18,071 nucleotides of DNA from Candidatus Omnitrophota bacterium (GTDB taxonomy: Bacteria; Omnitrophota; Gorgyraeia; Gorgyraeales; Gorgyraeaceae), in the NCBI GenBank assembly GCA_003485765.1, contig DNHS01000030.1, positions 18,788 to 36,858 on the forward strand, in the 5' to 3' direction. Position 1 is the stretch's first letter. Each line of letters starts with the position of its first letter. Below are positions 1-6,226 of the stretch, piece by piece. The translations under genes were made by a program, and so were the position numbers. Below the pieces are notes generated by a model, which worked only from the letters and a program-made list of their open reading frames with translations, was not told where the DNA came from and searched no databases.

Positions 1-368
1 GGCTGAGGGTCATGCACAAATACAATATCTCCGTAAATATCTAATGCCTCTATATTTTTCTGACTGGTTTCCAGGAATATATCAAAATCATGCTGCGTTA
101 TTTCTTCCGGTCTTCCATGCAAAGCATTATGAAATTTTTTCGTTACTTCAAAAAAATGCTCTCCGCCCTTTATAACATCCCATTTAGTGTCCACTCCCAG
201 CTCTCTCAGCAAAGGCACCATACAGCTAAGTATCTCAGCGACTCCTCCGCCTACCGCTGTTGAATTAATGTGCTGGATAACCTTACCTTTAAGTTTTTCA
301 GCCAATAGCCTTAGGTCATCTATAATGGATTGCCCTACTATTGGTGTATATTCTTCTATATTGGCCAT
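1..368 (-). CDS. treT: Trehalose synthase, TreT-type GT4 glycosyltransferase (N-terminal part, cut by window edge)
   Basis: An open frame runs from an ATG at 368 off the left edge and gives the first 122 residues. It starts MANIEEYTPIVGQSIIDDL, continues with a glycine-rich INSTAVGGGVAEIL segment (about residues 37-50), then KFHNALHG (about 78-85) and a VFVHDPQP strand at the edge. These are the usual N-terminal landmarks of TreT, which joins NDP-glucose and glucose into trehalose in one reversible step; the family is about 400 residues, so roughly 70% is missing. The ATG lies 2 bases after the stop of the DUF5752-like gene, so it is the last visible gene of the trehalose operon. A weak GAGAG ribosome site is 7 bases upstream. 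The GT4 assignment is firm. Trehalose specificity rests on family resemblance and on the otsA/otsB neighbours. Confidence 0.8.
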   Translation of the reverse strand, partial: MANIEEYTPIVGQSIIDDLRLLAEKLKGKVIQHINSTAVGGGVAEILSCMVPLLRELGVDTKWDVIKGGEHFFEVTKKFHNALHGRPEEITQHDFDIFLETSQKNIEALDIYGDIVFVHDPQ

Positions 369-370
369 TA

Positions 371-1042
371 TTAATCTCTCAACTTCTGCTCCACTATATT
401 AATGATTGTTTTTCTTAGATCTTCCAGGGTATGAATATAAGGGTCAAGCCTTGAAATACTATCTGACAATTCTTTATCACCTATAGAAGTTTCTACCCAG
501 TTTGAAAAATCATTTGTTTTTCTCTCCAATCTTAACCGCGATTCAAAGATATGAAAATATATGGAGTCAATGGTTACTTTTTTAACTATATCTACAAATT
601 CTATCAAATCATATGCGATATAATTTGTCGGCAATACAAAGCTAACTGATTTTATAAAATGAAATTCCTCTCCTTCTCCGGCAAACTTCAGCTTAGCTGA
701 CATATTATTTTTCAGATAATCTTCAATGGTCGCAATAATTTTATCCCTGAGACTACGAACCGTAGAAAACTGAATCGTATCAATACTGGCCAGTTCCTCT
801 CCTAGTTCATCCTCTCCCAGCACTTTACTTACCCAATAGGCAAAATCATTGGGCGGTTCAGGAGATAAATACTGGTGTTGCTGCAAGAATCTATGTGTAT
901 GGTGGTAAATACATGCCCCAGGCACTTGTTTTACTACGCTCAATAACTGGCTTAAATTTGATGCCCTAAGGCCAGTTAATTCTGATAGATGCAGCCTCGT
1001 ATAGAACCTAAATGGCTCTATGGCTTTGATTAATCTTGGCAT
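371..1042 (-). CDS. DUF5752-like protein with internal duplication
   Basis: This is a 223-residue soluble protein without signal peptide or membrane segment. Residues 11-110 carry the landmarks I associate with DUF5752: ELTGLRASNL (21-30), IYHHTHRF (45-52) and SPEPPNDFAYWV (60-71). Residues 127-221 are a diverged second copy: VKKV, IYFHIFESR (161-169), TNDFSNWV (176-183), then the same charged helix and a closing LRKTIINIVEQKL that mirrors LRDKIIATIEDYL of copy one. The histidine cluster is reduced in copy two. Its function is unknown to me. The gene overlaps the end of otsB by 13 bases, with GAGG inside otsB acting as ribosome site, and ends 2 bases before treT, so it is probably translationally coupled to trehalose synthesis and may bind a sugar phosphate or a partner enzyme (inference). 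Confidence 0.75.
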   Translation of the reverse strand: MPRLIKAIEPFRFYTRLHLSELTGLRASNLSQLLSVVKQVPGACIYHHTHRFLQQHQYLSPEPPNDFAYWVSKVLGEDELGEELASIDTIQFSTVRSLRDKIIATIEDYLKNNMSAKLKFAGEGEEFHFIKSVSFVLPTNYIAYDLIEFVDIVKKVTIDSIYFHIFESRLRLERKTNDFSNWVETSIGDKELSDSISRLDPYIHTLEDLRKTIINIVEQKLRD

Positions 1043-1845
1043 ACATCCTCGTCTCTTTTAATTTTTAAAATCTGCTCCAGAAACTCGGTTACCTCTTGAG
1101 TGTTTTTCAGATAATATTTAGCGTGAGAGTTTCCTGGATCGCCTACAAACACAGTCAAGCCTGCATTCTTTAATGCCTTGAAGGCATCTTCATCGGTAAT
1201 ATCATCCCCGATATAGATAGGAACGCATGGTTCTTTGCCAAGGATAAATTTTCGTCTTGCAAGAAGCCATAATACAATTTTACCTTTATCCCATTCTAAA
1301 GACGGCCTTATCTCCAACACCTTTTTACCAGGCCTTATTTTAATTTTATTGCTTACAATATAATGAACCAACGCCTCATGAAAGATTGTTTTTACAAGCC
1401 ACGTGTCCTTTGTGTCAACAAGCCTGTAATGAACACTAAGGGCAAGGCCTTTATCTTCTATAATCGCGCCTCTAATCTTTGATAGTTTCTTTTTTAAAAT
1501 AGCTTTAATTTTTTTGAGTATTGTCATATACCCCTGGGAAATAGGGGCCTTAAATTTAATCTTTGGCCCCTTTATTTCCAGACCATGATTGCCGGCATAA
1601 ATTATTCCTTCCATGCCTATTTTATTTTTTATATCTTTCAAAGCCCTGCCGCTTATAATAGCCACTCTGCAATGCGGGTTTTTTGATAGTCCCATAAGAA
1701 TTTCCATGGTCTTTCTTGGAATAACAGCTTTATCCGGACTCTCTACTATAGGCGTCAATGTGCCGTCATAATCTAAAAAAAGAAAAATAAATTTGTCCTT
1801 CAAGGAGTCTTTTAACTTATTCAATTGAAAAAATAAATGATTCAT
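1030..1845 (-). CDS. otsB: Trehalose-6-phosphate phosphatase (HAD family)
   Basis: The 271-residue cytoplasmic enzyme should remove phosphate from trehalose 6-phosphate. HAD motifs are complete: motif I DYDGTL (25-30) with nucleophile D25 and acid/base D27, motif II ISGR (64-67) with S65, the OtsB-typical GNHGLE (85-90), an EDKGLALSVHYR segment (130-141), a lysine in the DKGK turn (near 187), and motif IV IGDDITDEDAF (212-222) for magnesium. Length matches the family. The ATG has a GGAG four bases upstream, and the gene begins 19 bases after the synthase stop, so the two enzymes form the classic OtsA/OtsB pair. Its 3' end overlaps the next gene by 13 bases. A mannosylglycerate-type phosphatase is the main alternative, less likely beside a GT20 synthase. 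Confidence 0.92.
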   Translation of the reverse strand: MNHLFFQLNKLKDSLKDKFIFLFLDYDGTLTPIVESPDKAVIPRKTMEILMGLSKNPHCRVAIISGRALKDIKNKIGMEGIIYAGNHGLEIKGPKIKFKAPISQGYMTILKKIKAILKKKLSKIRGAIIEDKGLALSVHYRLVDTKDTWLVKTIFHEALVHYIVSNKIKIRPGKKVLEIRPSLEWDKGKIVLWLLARRKFILGKEPCVPIYIGDDITDEDAFKALKNAGLTVFVGDPGNSHAKYYLKNTQEVTEFLEQILKIKRDEDVCQD

Positions 1846-1864
1846 GTCGCTCCAGCAGAAATTT

Positions 1865-4102
1865 TTACACCTTTTTTAGAGATGTGAGTTCTGTAATAAT
1901 ACTTCCTGCCCAGCGGTAAATATTATTTTCTGTGATTGTCTTACGCATACTCTCCATTCGTTTTCTTTTTTCTTCGAGAGGCATTTCTAATGAAAACTTT
2001 ATCGCGTCTGCAAATTCCTCGATCGCATAGGGATTAAACTGAACCGCGCTCGTTAATTCCCTGGCAGCGCCTGTAAATTGACTTAAGATAAGAGACCCGG
2101 ACAAATCTTTTTTTGCAGCTACATATTCTTTGGCTACAAGATTCATCCCGTCATGCAAAGAACTCACTATGCAAAAATCCGCCATTTTGTAAAAAGGCTT
2201 AATTTCCTCTGCAGAGAAATGTTTTTTAAGGTAAATGACAGGTTTCCAGTCTCCGTCCATATATTTCCAGTTTTTCTTTTCCACCAATTCATCAATTTCC
2301 GACATAAGGTCATGATAGCGTTTTATATGGACGCGGCTAGGGGCGGCTATCTGCATAAATACTACCTTTTTTCTATATTGGGGGTATTTCTCTAAAAATC
2401 TATCAATTGCAAGAACCCTTTCAATGATACCTTTGGTGTAATCAATCCTGTCAACCCCTACTCCGATAATCTTATCTTCCAGTTCAAATTCCTTTTTGAT
2501 ATTTTCTATTTGCTTAGATAAATTGCTTTCCTTAGCATCGCTAGTTATATGCCCATCAACACTGATAGGGAAGGCTCTTACAAAAGTTTCTTTATCTGAC
2601 CGGATAACGCTGAATTTCTCCGTGTCTACCCTTGATTCAAGGAGTCGGTTTGCCGTATCCAGGAAATTATTACAATGGTTTTGAACATGGAAACCGATTA
2701 AGTCACAGCCAAGCATACCGTCTAAAATTTCCTTCCGATAAGGGCATATCGAAAACGATTCAGGCGTAGGCCATGGTATATGCCAGAATAACGCAATGGT
2801 GGCATCCGGGCGTTTTTTCTTTATCATTCTGCCTAATAGCGTAAAATGATAGTCTTGGATAAATACAAATGGATTTTTTGCCGGTAATTCTTCCAGCACG
2901 CTATCAGCGAATTTTTGATTTACCTTTTTATACATTTCCCAATCCGTCTCTCTAAAAACAGGCCTGGTATGCGTATTATGGCAAAGAGGCCATAGTCCTT
3001 CGTTTGCAAAACCGTAATAATATCCATCTTCCTCATCCTTCGTAAGCCATGTTCTTTTTAGAATATATCGGCTATCTTCAAGCGGTACGCCAAGTTTATC
3101 TTTTGAGTTTACAAATTTTCTATCAGCATTGCCTGCGCCATGGGCTATCCACATCCCTCCGCAAGCGCATAGGATGGGGTGTATGGCTGTTACGACCCCG
3201 CTTGCTGGTCTTATGCATTTAGTTATACCTGTAACATCGTCTACAACATGCATATACGGCTCTCTGTTTGAAACCACATATAACGCGTTTTCTCCCAATT
3301 TAGCGCGAACAAGATCCTTTAATCTTGCTTCTGTCCATGTATCTTCTTTCTGAAGCCGCGCAGATGCCTCATCAGAAATTGTTCTGCGCGCAATCCTAAG
3401 GCTCAATGCAATTTGTTCTACTTCGCTGGCAAGTTTGCCAAGCTCTCCTCTCTCCTTAAGAGGATGCGATCCGTCTATTTCTCCTTTTTGAAAATGGTGA
3501 AACCATTCGGTAAGCCTGAGAACTGGCAAGATAAAAATCTGCCTTTGAATTAGAAACATAATAAACACAATTACGATTAGTAAAGCTATTAACGTAATGC
3601 TGAGTCTTTTCCATAGAGTAGTTAATGTGGTAAAAACATAGGATGTGTCGTAAATAACTTCGACCATCCCCAAGATATTATTTTCATCATCTATAACAGG
3701 TAAAATATAACTGTATACAGAAGAATCTCTAAATTGCTCTAAGGCGCCACGCGGGGTTTTATTGGCAAGCACTTCTGCAAGATAGGGCTTTTCCTTATCT
3801 CTCCAGTCAGAAATTCTTTCAGTAATAGCTAAGATTTTACTCTCTTTGTCATAAATAACACACCCCTGTAGTCTTTCTCTTTTTTGAAAACTTTCAACTA
3901 AACGATTGGCAGATTTTAGCTCATTATTAATAAGAATTCCTTTAGCAGAAAATTCCAGGGTTTCATCAATGGCCTTAGCCTTTTTTTGAAGGTCGTCCAT
4001 TAATTTATCTTGAGTAAAACGGATTTGCATGATGCCAAATACCGTGAATCCAATGGCAACGATAAGCAAAATCGGCAAAATAAATAAAAGTATTCTTTTC
4101 AT
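1865..4102 (-). CDS. otsA: Membrane-bound sensor-HAMP-trehalose-6-phosphate synthase fusion (GT20)
   Basis: This 745-residue protein is far longer than a usual OtsA of about 470. Order: TM1 (about 4-26), an extracytoplasmic domain of about 140 residues (27-165) resembling Cache/PAS-like sensors, TM2 (about 167-186), a HAMP linker (about 187-240), a short helical region, and a GT20 domain (about 272-743). GT20 landmarks are SNR (278-280), QDYHF (416-420), HIPWP (441-445), DRIDYTKG (551-558) with R552 and K557 for the donor phosphates, and HDGMNLVAKE (650-659) with D651 and E659, so it looks catalytically intact. It should make trehalose 6-phosphate from NDP-glucose and glucose 6-phosphate at the inner face of the membrane, with activity perhaps set by an outside signal (inference). 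The start codon overlaps the previous gene by four bases (ATGA). Glucosylglycerol-phosphate synthesis is an alternative, less likely next to otsB. Confidence 0.88.
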   Translation of the reverse strand: MKRILLFILPILLIVAIGFTVFGIMQIRFTQDKLMDDLQKKAKAIDETLEFSAKGILINNELKSANRLVESFQKRERLQGCVIYDKESKILAITERISDWRDKEKPYLAEVLANKTPRGALEQFRDSSVYSYILPVIDDENNILGMVEVIYDTSYVFTTLTTLWKRLSITLIALLIVIVFIMFLIQRQIFILPVLRLTEWFHHFQKGEIDGSHPLKERGELGKLASEVEQIALSLRIARRTISDEASARLQKEDTWTEARLKDLVRAKLGENALYVVSNREPYMHVVDDVTGITKCIRPASGVVTAIHPILCACGGMWIAHGAGNADRKFVNSKDKLGVPLEDSRYILKRTWLTKDEEDGYYYGFANEGLWPLCHNTHTRPVFRETDWEMYKKVNQKFADSVLEELPAKNPFVFIQDYHFTLLGRMIKKKRPDATIALFWHIPWPTPESFSICPYRKEILDGMLGCDLIGFHVQNHCNNFLDTANRLLESRVDTEKFSVIRSDKETFVRAFPISVDGHITSDAKESNLSKQIENIKKEFELEDKIIGVGVDRIDYTKGIIERVLAIDRFLEKYPQYRKKVVFMQIAAPSRVHIKRYHDLMSEIDELVEKKNWKYMDGDWKPVIYLKKHFSAEEIKPFYKMADFCIVSSLHDGMNLVAKEYVAAKKDLSGSLILSQFTGAARELTSAVQFNPYAIEEFADAIKFSLEMPLEEKRKRMESMRKTITENNIYRWAGSIITELTSLKKV

Positions 4103-4326
4103 GGTTTTTTCCTCTTTTTAATATTTGGGAATAAGTCTTTTAATACAAAAAATGCTCCTATAAGAAATATCAACAAAAATTTGAAAAACACCCCCATGCT
4201 TAAAACAGTCGCAGGTAAAACATCTATAAAAAATAACAGGTTGATTGCTACCCTTAATATAAATTTTAAAAACAATACTGCGGCAAAAAGCAATAAACCA
4301 GAAGCTAATATTCTAATAAAAAACAT
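4099..4326 (-). CDS. Small membrane protein, first gene of the trehalose operon
   Basis: This 75-residue, highly hydrophobic protein has two or possibly three membrane segments (about 2-24, 30-46 and 49-65) and a strongly basic tail ending KKRKKP, which by the positive-inside rule lies in the cytoplasm. I chose the ATG at 4326 because AGAGG (4332-4336) sits five bases upstream. An in-frame GTG at 4332 would overlap that ribosome site. The stop overlaps the start of the sensor-synthase gene in an ATGA, so the two are translationally coupled, and the product may assist or anchor the membrane synthase (inference). I recognise no family. Confidence 0.65.
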   Translation of the reverse strand: MFFIRILASGLLLFAAVLFLKFILRVAINLLFFIDVLPATVLSMGVFFKFLLIFLIGAFFVLKDLFPNIKKRKKP

Positions 4327-4390
4327 AGCCACCTCTATATTTAATTACAAACCGTAAATTATGTAGCCCTGAAAAATTGCGAACAAATCT

Positions 4391-4434
4391 GCAAATAAAA
4401 AGCCGCCATCTACATTGTTTTGCAGAATGGCGGC
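4391..4434 (-). terminator. Intrinsic terminator inside the trehalose-operon leader
   Basis: On the minus strand GCCGCCAT (4434-4427) pairs perfectly with ATGGCGGC (4409-4402) across a 17-nt loop, and the stem is followed at once by TTTTTATTT. It lies 65 bases before the first gene of the operon and downstream of a promoter, so it can act as a conditional stop. It would also end read-through from the fic gene. Confidence 0.8.
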
Positions 4435-4509
4435 CCGACCATTCACACATACCTCCAGAAACAGCTAGTGTTTCTGAACCCAAATTAATTTTATTATAAA
4501 ACTATGTTC
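4391..4509 (-). promoter_or_regulatory. Structured 5' leader, candidate attenuator or riboswitch
   Basis: The leader of the trehalose operon should start near 4509. Reading on the minus strand it has a hairpin CAGAAAC / GTTTCTG (4476-4470 with 4462-4456, 7-nt loop), a linker with GGAGGTATGTGTG, a possible hairpin GAATGG / CCATTC (4444-4439 with 4430-4425), then the terminator. The GAATGG / CCATTC pairing uses bases of the terminator's 5' arm, so the two structures exclude each other, as expected for a terminator/antiterminator switch. I could not match it to a known riboswitch class by eye. A protein-bound attenuator is also possible. Confidence 0.5.
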
Positions 4510-4515
4510 ATTTTA

Positions 4516-4544
4516 ATTATATACTTGCCTTGCTAAAAATACAA
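4516..4544 (-). promoter_or_regulatory. Promoter of the trehalose operon
   Basis: A perfect -10 TATAAT (4521-4516) lies 17 bases after a partial -35 TTGTAT (4544-4539). The predicted start is near 4509, giving a leader of about 180 nt before the ATG at 4326. The region is very AT-rich, so a second TATAAT slightly downstream could also be used. Confidence 0.6.
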
Positions 4545-4594
4545 TGTTTTTTCTTTCAGGTTTGTCATCTGTAATAAGGCCTCACAGAAGATTT

Positions 4595-5692
4595 TTAAGC
4601 TCTATTTTTATTATTACCACGTTTATTACTACGTTTCAGGGATTCATTACCACGTTTCTCCCAAAGGGCACCACGGCCAGTGCCTTTGCTCACGATGTGG
4701 CCTTCTTTGCGAAGGCGGTTTAAGATAACTCTGATCATATCCCGGCTTACCGATGGACATAATCTTTCAATATCTGAAATACTGAAAGTTGCCGGCAGAT
4801 TATCAATCGTTTCTTCCACGATAGCCGTCTTCGCTCCCCGGGCCTTTGCGATCGTTCCGACACGACGTTCAAATGCCTGATAAGCTCCGATCAAAACGCC
4901 AAGAGAATACTCCCACCACGGCTTGAGGCTGTGTTTGCCTTCTTGCCAGCCCTTTGATGATAACTGTAAAGCCTCATAATATGTTTCTTTTGATTCTTCG
5001 ATTAAGCGTTCGATTGAGACATATCGGCCCACCGTATAATCAGCTTGGTGAAGCATTAAAACCGTTAAAAGCCTCGACACACGTCCGTTGCCATCGCTAA
5101 ACGGGTGAATGCACAGAAAATCAAAGACAAACGCCGGAATGAGAATGAGCGGACTTGTCTGACGTTTATCCATAAGACGGTTAAACCTGACGCATAATTC
5201 TTTCATATAGCCGGGCGTCTCACGGGCTGAGACCGGCACAAATCTTGTGATCCAGCGCCCATCAGAAAGACGCTCCTCAATAGAATTATCTCGCTTCTTC
5301 CACTGTCCAGCAGGGATATCCGTGCGTATATAAATCTGCTGGTGCAGGTCTAAAATGGTCTTTTCATCAATAGGGAATGACTCTGGCTTGGTGTGAATCT
5401 TTGACAACGCCTTACGATAGCCGAGGATTTCCGCTTCAGAGCGGTCTTTCGGCTTTGATGGATGCGCCATAAGCTCTTTAAAACGTTTTGAAGGCACGGT
5501 GATGCCTTCGATCCTGTTCGATGACTCCGTGCTTTCGATAATGGCAGTCTGTTTCAGTGTCGCCAAGACTTGAGGCGTCTGATGTTGAAATAAATCCTGC
5601 CTGCCCTTATACTCTCCTAGCTTTTGAAGCAATCCGCCCATCTCAATGGGGATTGCCTGTCTGTTCAAAAAATCAATGTCTAATGATTTCAT
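4595..5692 (-). CDS. Fic-domain protein AMP-transferase
   Basis: This 365-residue protein likely transfers AMP from ATP onto a protein target. An N-terminal Fic_N-type region carries the autoinhibitory motif SNRIEG (58-63, S-x3-E-G) that blocks the ATP site, marking a class II Fic protein. The catalytic motif HPFSDGNGRVSR (196-207) is complete, with H196 as the base. A C-terminal winged helix (about 300-345) could bind DNA. The tail consists of KRGN-type repeats. The start ATG has GAGAGG five bases upstream. Base composition looks more GC-rich than the neighbouring genes, and it stands alone between a terminator and the trehalose promoter, so it was probably acquired horizontally. No antitoxin gene is visible; control is expected in cis through the motif at 58-63. 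Confidence 0.93.
   Translation of the reverse strand: MKSLDIDFLNRQAIPIEMGGLLQKLGEYKGRQDLFQHQTPQVLATLKQTAIIESTESSNRIEGITVPSKRFKELMAHPSKPKDRSEAEILGYRKALSKIHTKPESFPIDEKTILDLHQQIYIRTDIPAGQWKKRDNSIEERLSDGRWITRFVPVSARETPGYMKELCVRFNRLMDKRQTSPLILIPAFVFDFLCIHPFSDGNGRVSRLLTVLMLHQADYTVGRYVSIERLIEESKETYYEALQLSSKGWQEGKHSLKPWWEYSLGVLIGAYQAFERRVGTIAKARGAKTAIVEETIDNLPATFSISDIERLCPSVSRDMIRVILNRLRKEGHIVSKGTGRGALWEKRGNESLKRSNKRGNNKNRA
4613..4657 (-). repeat. 12-bp repeat at the 3' end of the fic gene
   Basis: The plus-strand unit ATTACCACGTTT occurs at 4613-4624, with one change directly adjacent at 4625-4636 (ATTACTACGTTT), and again exactly at 4646-4657. In the coding frame these read KRGN, KRSN and KRGN. 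The copies lie outside the folded domains of the Fic protein. Confidence 0.85.
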
Positions 5693-5734
5693 AGCAACCT
5701 CTCAATGTATGTTCGTGCCTGTTTTTCTCTTTTA

Positions 5735-5763
5735 ATTTTGCCACTAGTAATACAAATTATCAA
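5735..5763 (-). promoter_or_regulatory. Possible promoter of the fic gene
   Basis: On the minus strand TTGATA (5763-5758, 5 of 6 to consensus) lies 17 bases before CAAAAT (5740-5735, 4 of 6). It is about 40 bases upstream of the fic start and downstream of the terminator at 5831-5866. The rest of the 138-base gap between terminator and fic shows nothing else I can name. Confidence 0.4.
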
Positions 5764-5830
5764 GCTAATTTATCGATTGAATAGAGTAGTGCTTTGGTAA
5801 TTAAACAAGGGGGGTAAATAGTTATCTCCT

Positions 5831-5866
5831 AAAAAATTTAGGCAGGTTTTTATACCTGCCTAAATT
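5831..5866 (-). terminator. Intrinsic terminator after tRNA-Asn
   Basis: A perfect 13-bp stem, AATTTAGGCAGGT (5835-5847) with ACCTGCCTAAATT (5854-5866), has a 6-nt loop and continues into a short T run on the minus strand. It stands 38 bases after the 3' end of tRNA-Asn and would end the por-tRNA transcription unit. Confidence 0.85.
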
Positions 5867-5904
5867 ATACCACAACCAATGCTGTTATCAACATTGGGGT
5901 ATAT

Positions 5905-6215
5905 TGGCTCCCCGGGCAGGACTCGAACCTGCGACATACTGGTTACAGTTAGCCCTGATATTTCTACCAGGTCTGGACTATCTCATCATCCTATTTCTAG
6001 GATGTCGGGCGCTAGTAGGGCTTATTGGTTGATATCCTCATCCCTTAGTCTCTGCACGTTCTCGCTTACGTATATATCATTCAGCGAGCTTCGCTCAGGA
6101 TTGCCTTGGCTTTCGCTTTAGGGTTTCCTGAATTCACCCAATTTTCTACCACAGTTGCCTGTGGAAGCTGCCATTTTAAGACAGCCAGTCGCTCTACCAA
6201 CTGAGCTACCGGGGA
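5905..6215 (-). tRNA. tRNA-Asn(GTT) interrupted by a group I intron
   Basis: Exon 1 is 6215-6181 (35 nt) and exon 2 is 5945-5905 (41 nt including encoded CCA). Joined they give 76 nt with acceptor TCCCCGG/CCGGGGA, anticodon stem ACTGG/CCAGT, loop CTGTTAA with anticodon GTT, and a normal T arm with TTCGAGT. The intron falls between anticodon positions 35 and 36. The gene starts 11 bases after the porB stop, so it is probably cut from the end of the por transcript. The neighbouring tRNA-Ser and tRNA-Lys have no intron. Confidence 0.93.
5946..6180 (-). ncRNA. Group I intron (IC3-like) in the tRNA-Asn anticodon, no ORF
   Basis: The 235-nt insert has the parts of a small self-splicing group I intron. 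P1: exon GGCUGU pairs with the guide GCAGCU (6171-6166), placing the required U-G pair at the 5' splice site. P2 is CCACAG-GCAA-CTGTGG (6164-6149) with a GNRA loop. The core has AATCCTGAGCGAA (6102-6090), close to the sequence seen in cyanobacterial tRNA-Leu introns. P7 is GCAGAGACTA (GACTA 6050-6046) with TAGTC (5980-5976). A P8-side hairpin has a GAAA loop (6004-5987). The last intron base is G, as required at the 3' splice site. There is no homing endonuclease gene. Subgroup IC3 is my assignment from core similarity. Confidence 0.9.
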
Positions 6216-6226
6216 ATATATTTATA

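Noticed and set aside
2153..3353. Plus-strand open frames inside the sensor-synthase gene
   Set aside because: They are short, lack ribosome sites and family resemblance, and lie opposite a conserved GT20 domain.
4391..4480. Assignment of the trehalose leader to ZTP, c-di-GMP, c-di-AMP or THF riboswitches
   Set aside because: Isolated short strings look similar, but the conserved cores and helix order of those classes are not present.
5879..6121. An 80-residue plus-strand open frame over the tRNA-Asn intron
   Set aside because: It lies across tRNA exon 2 and the intron core, contains the frame typical of translated tRNA genes, and resembles no protein.
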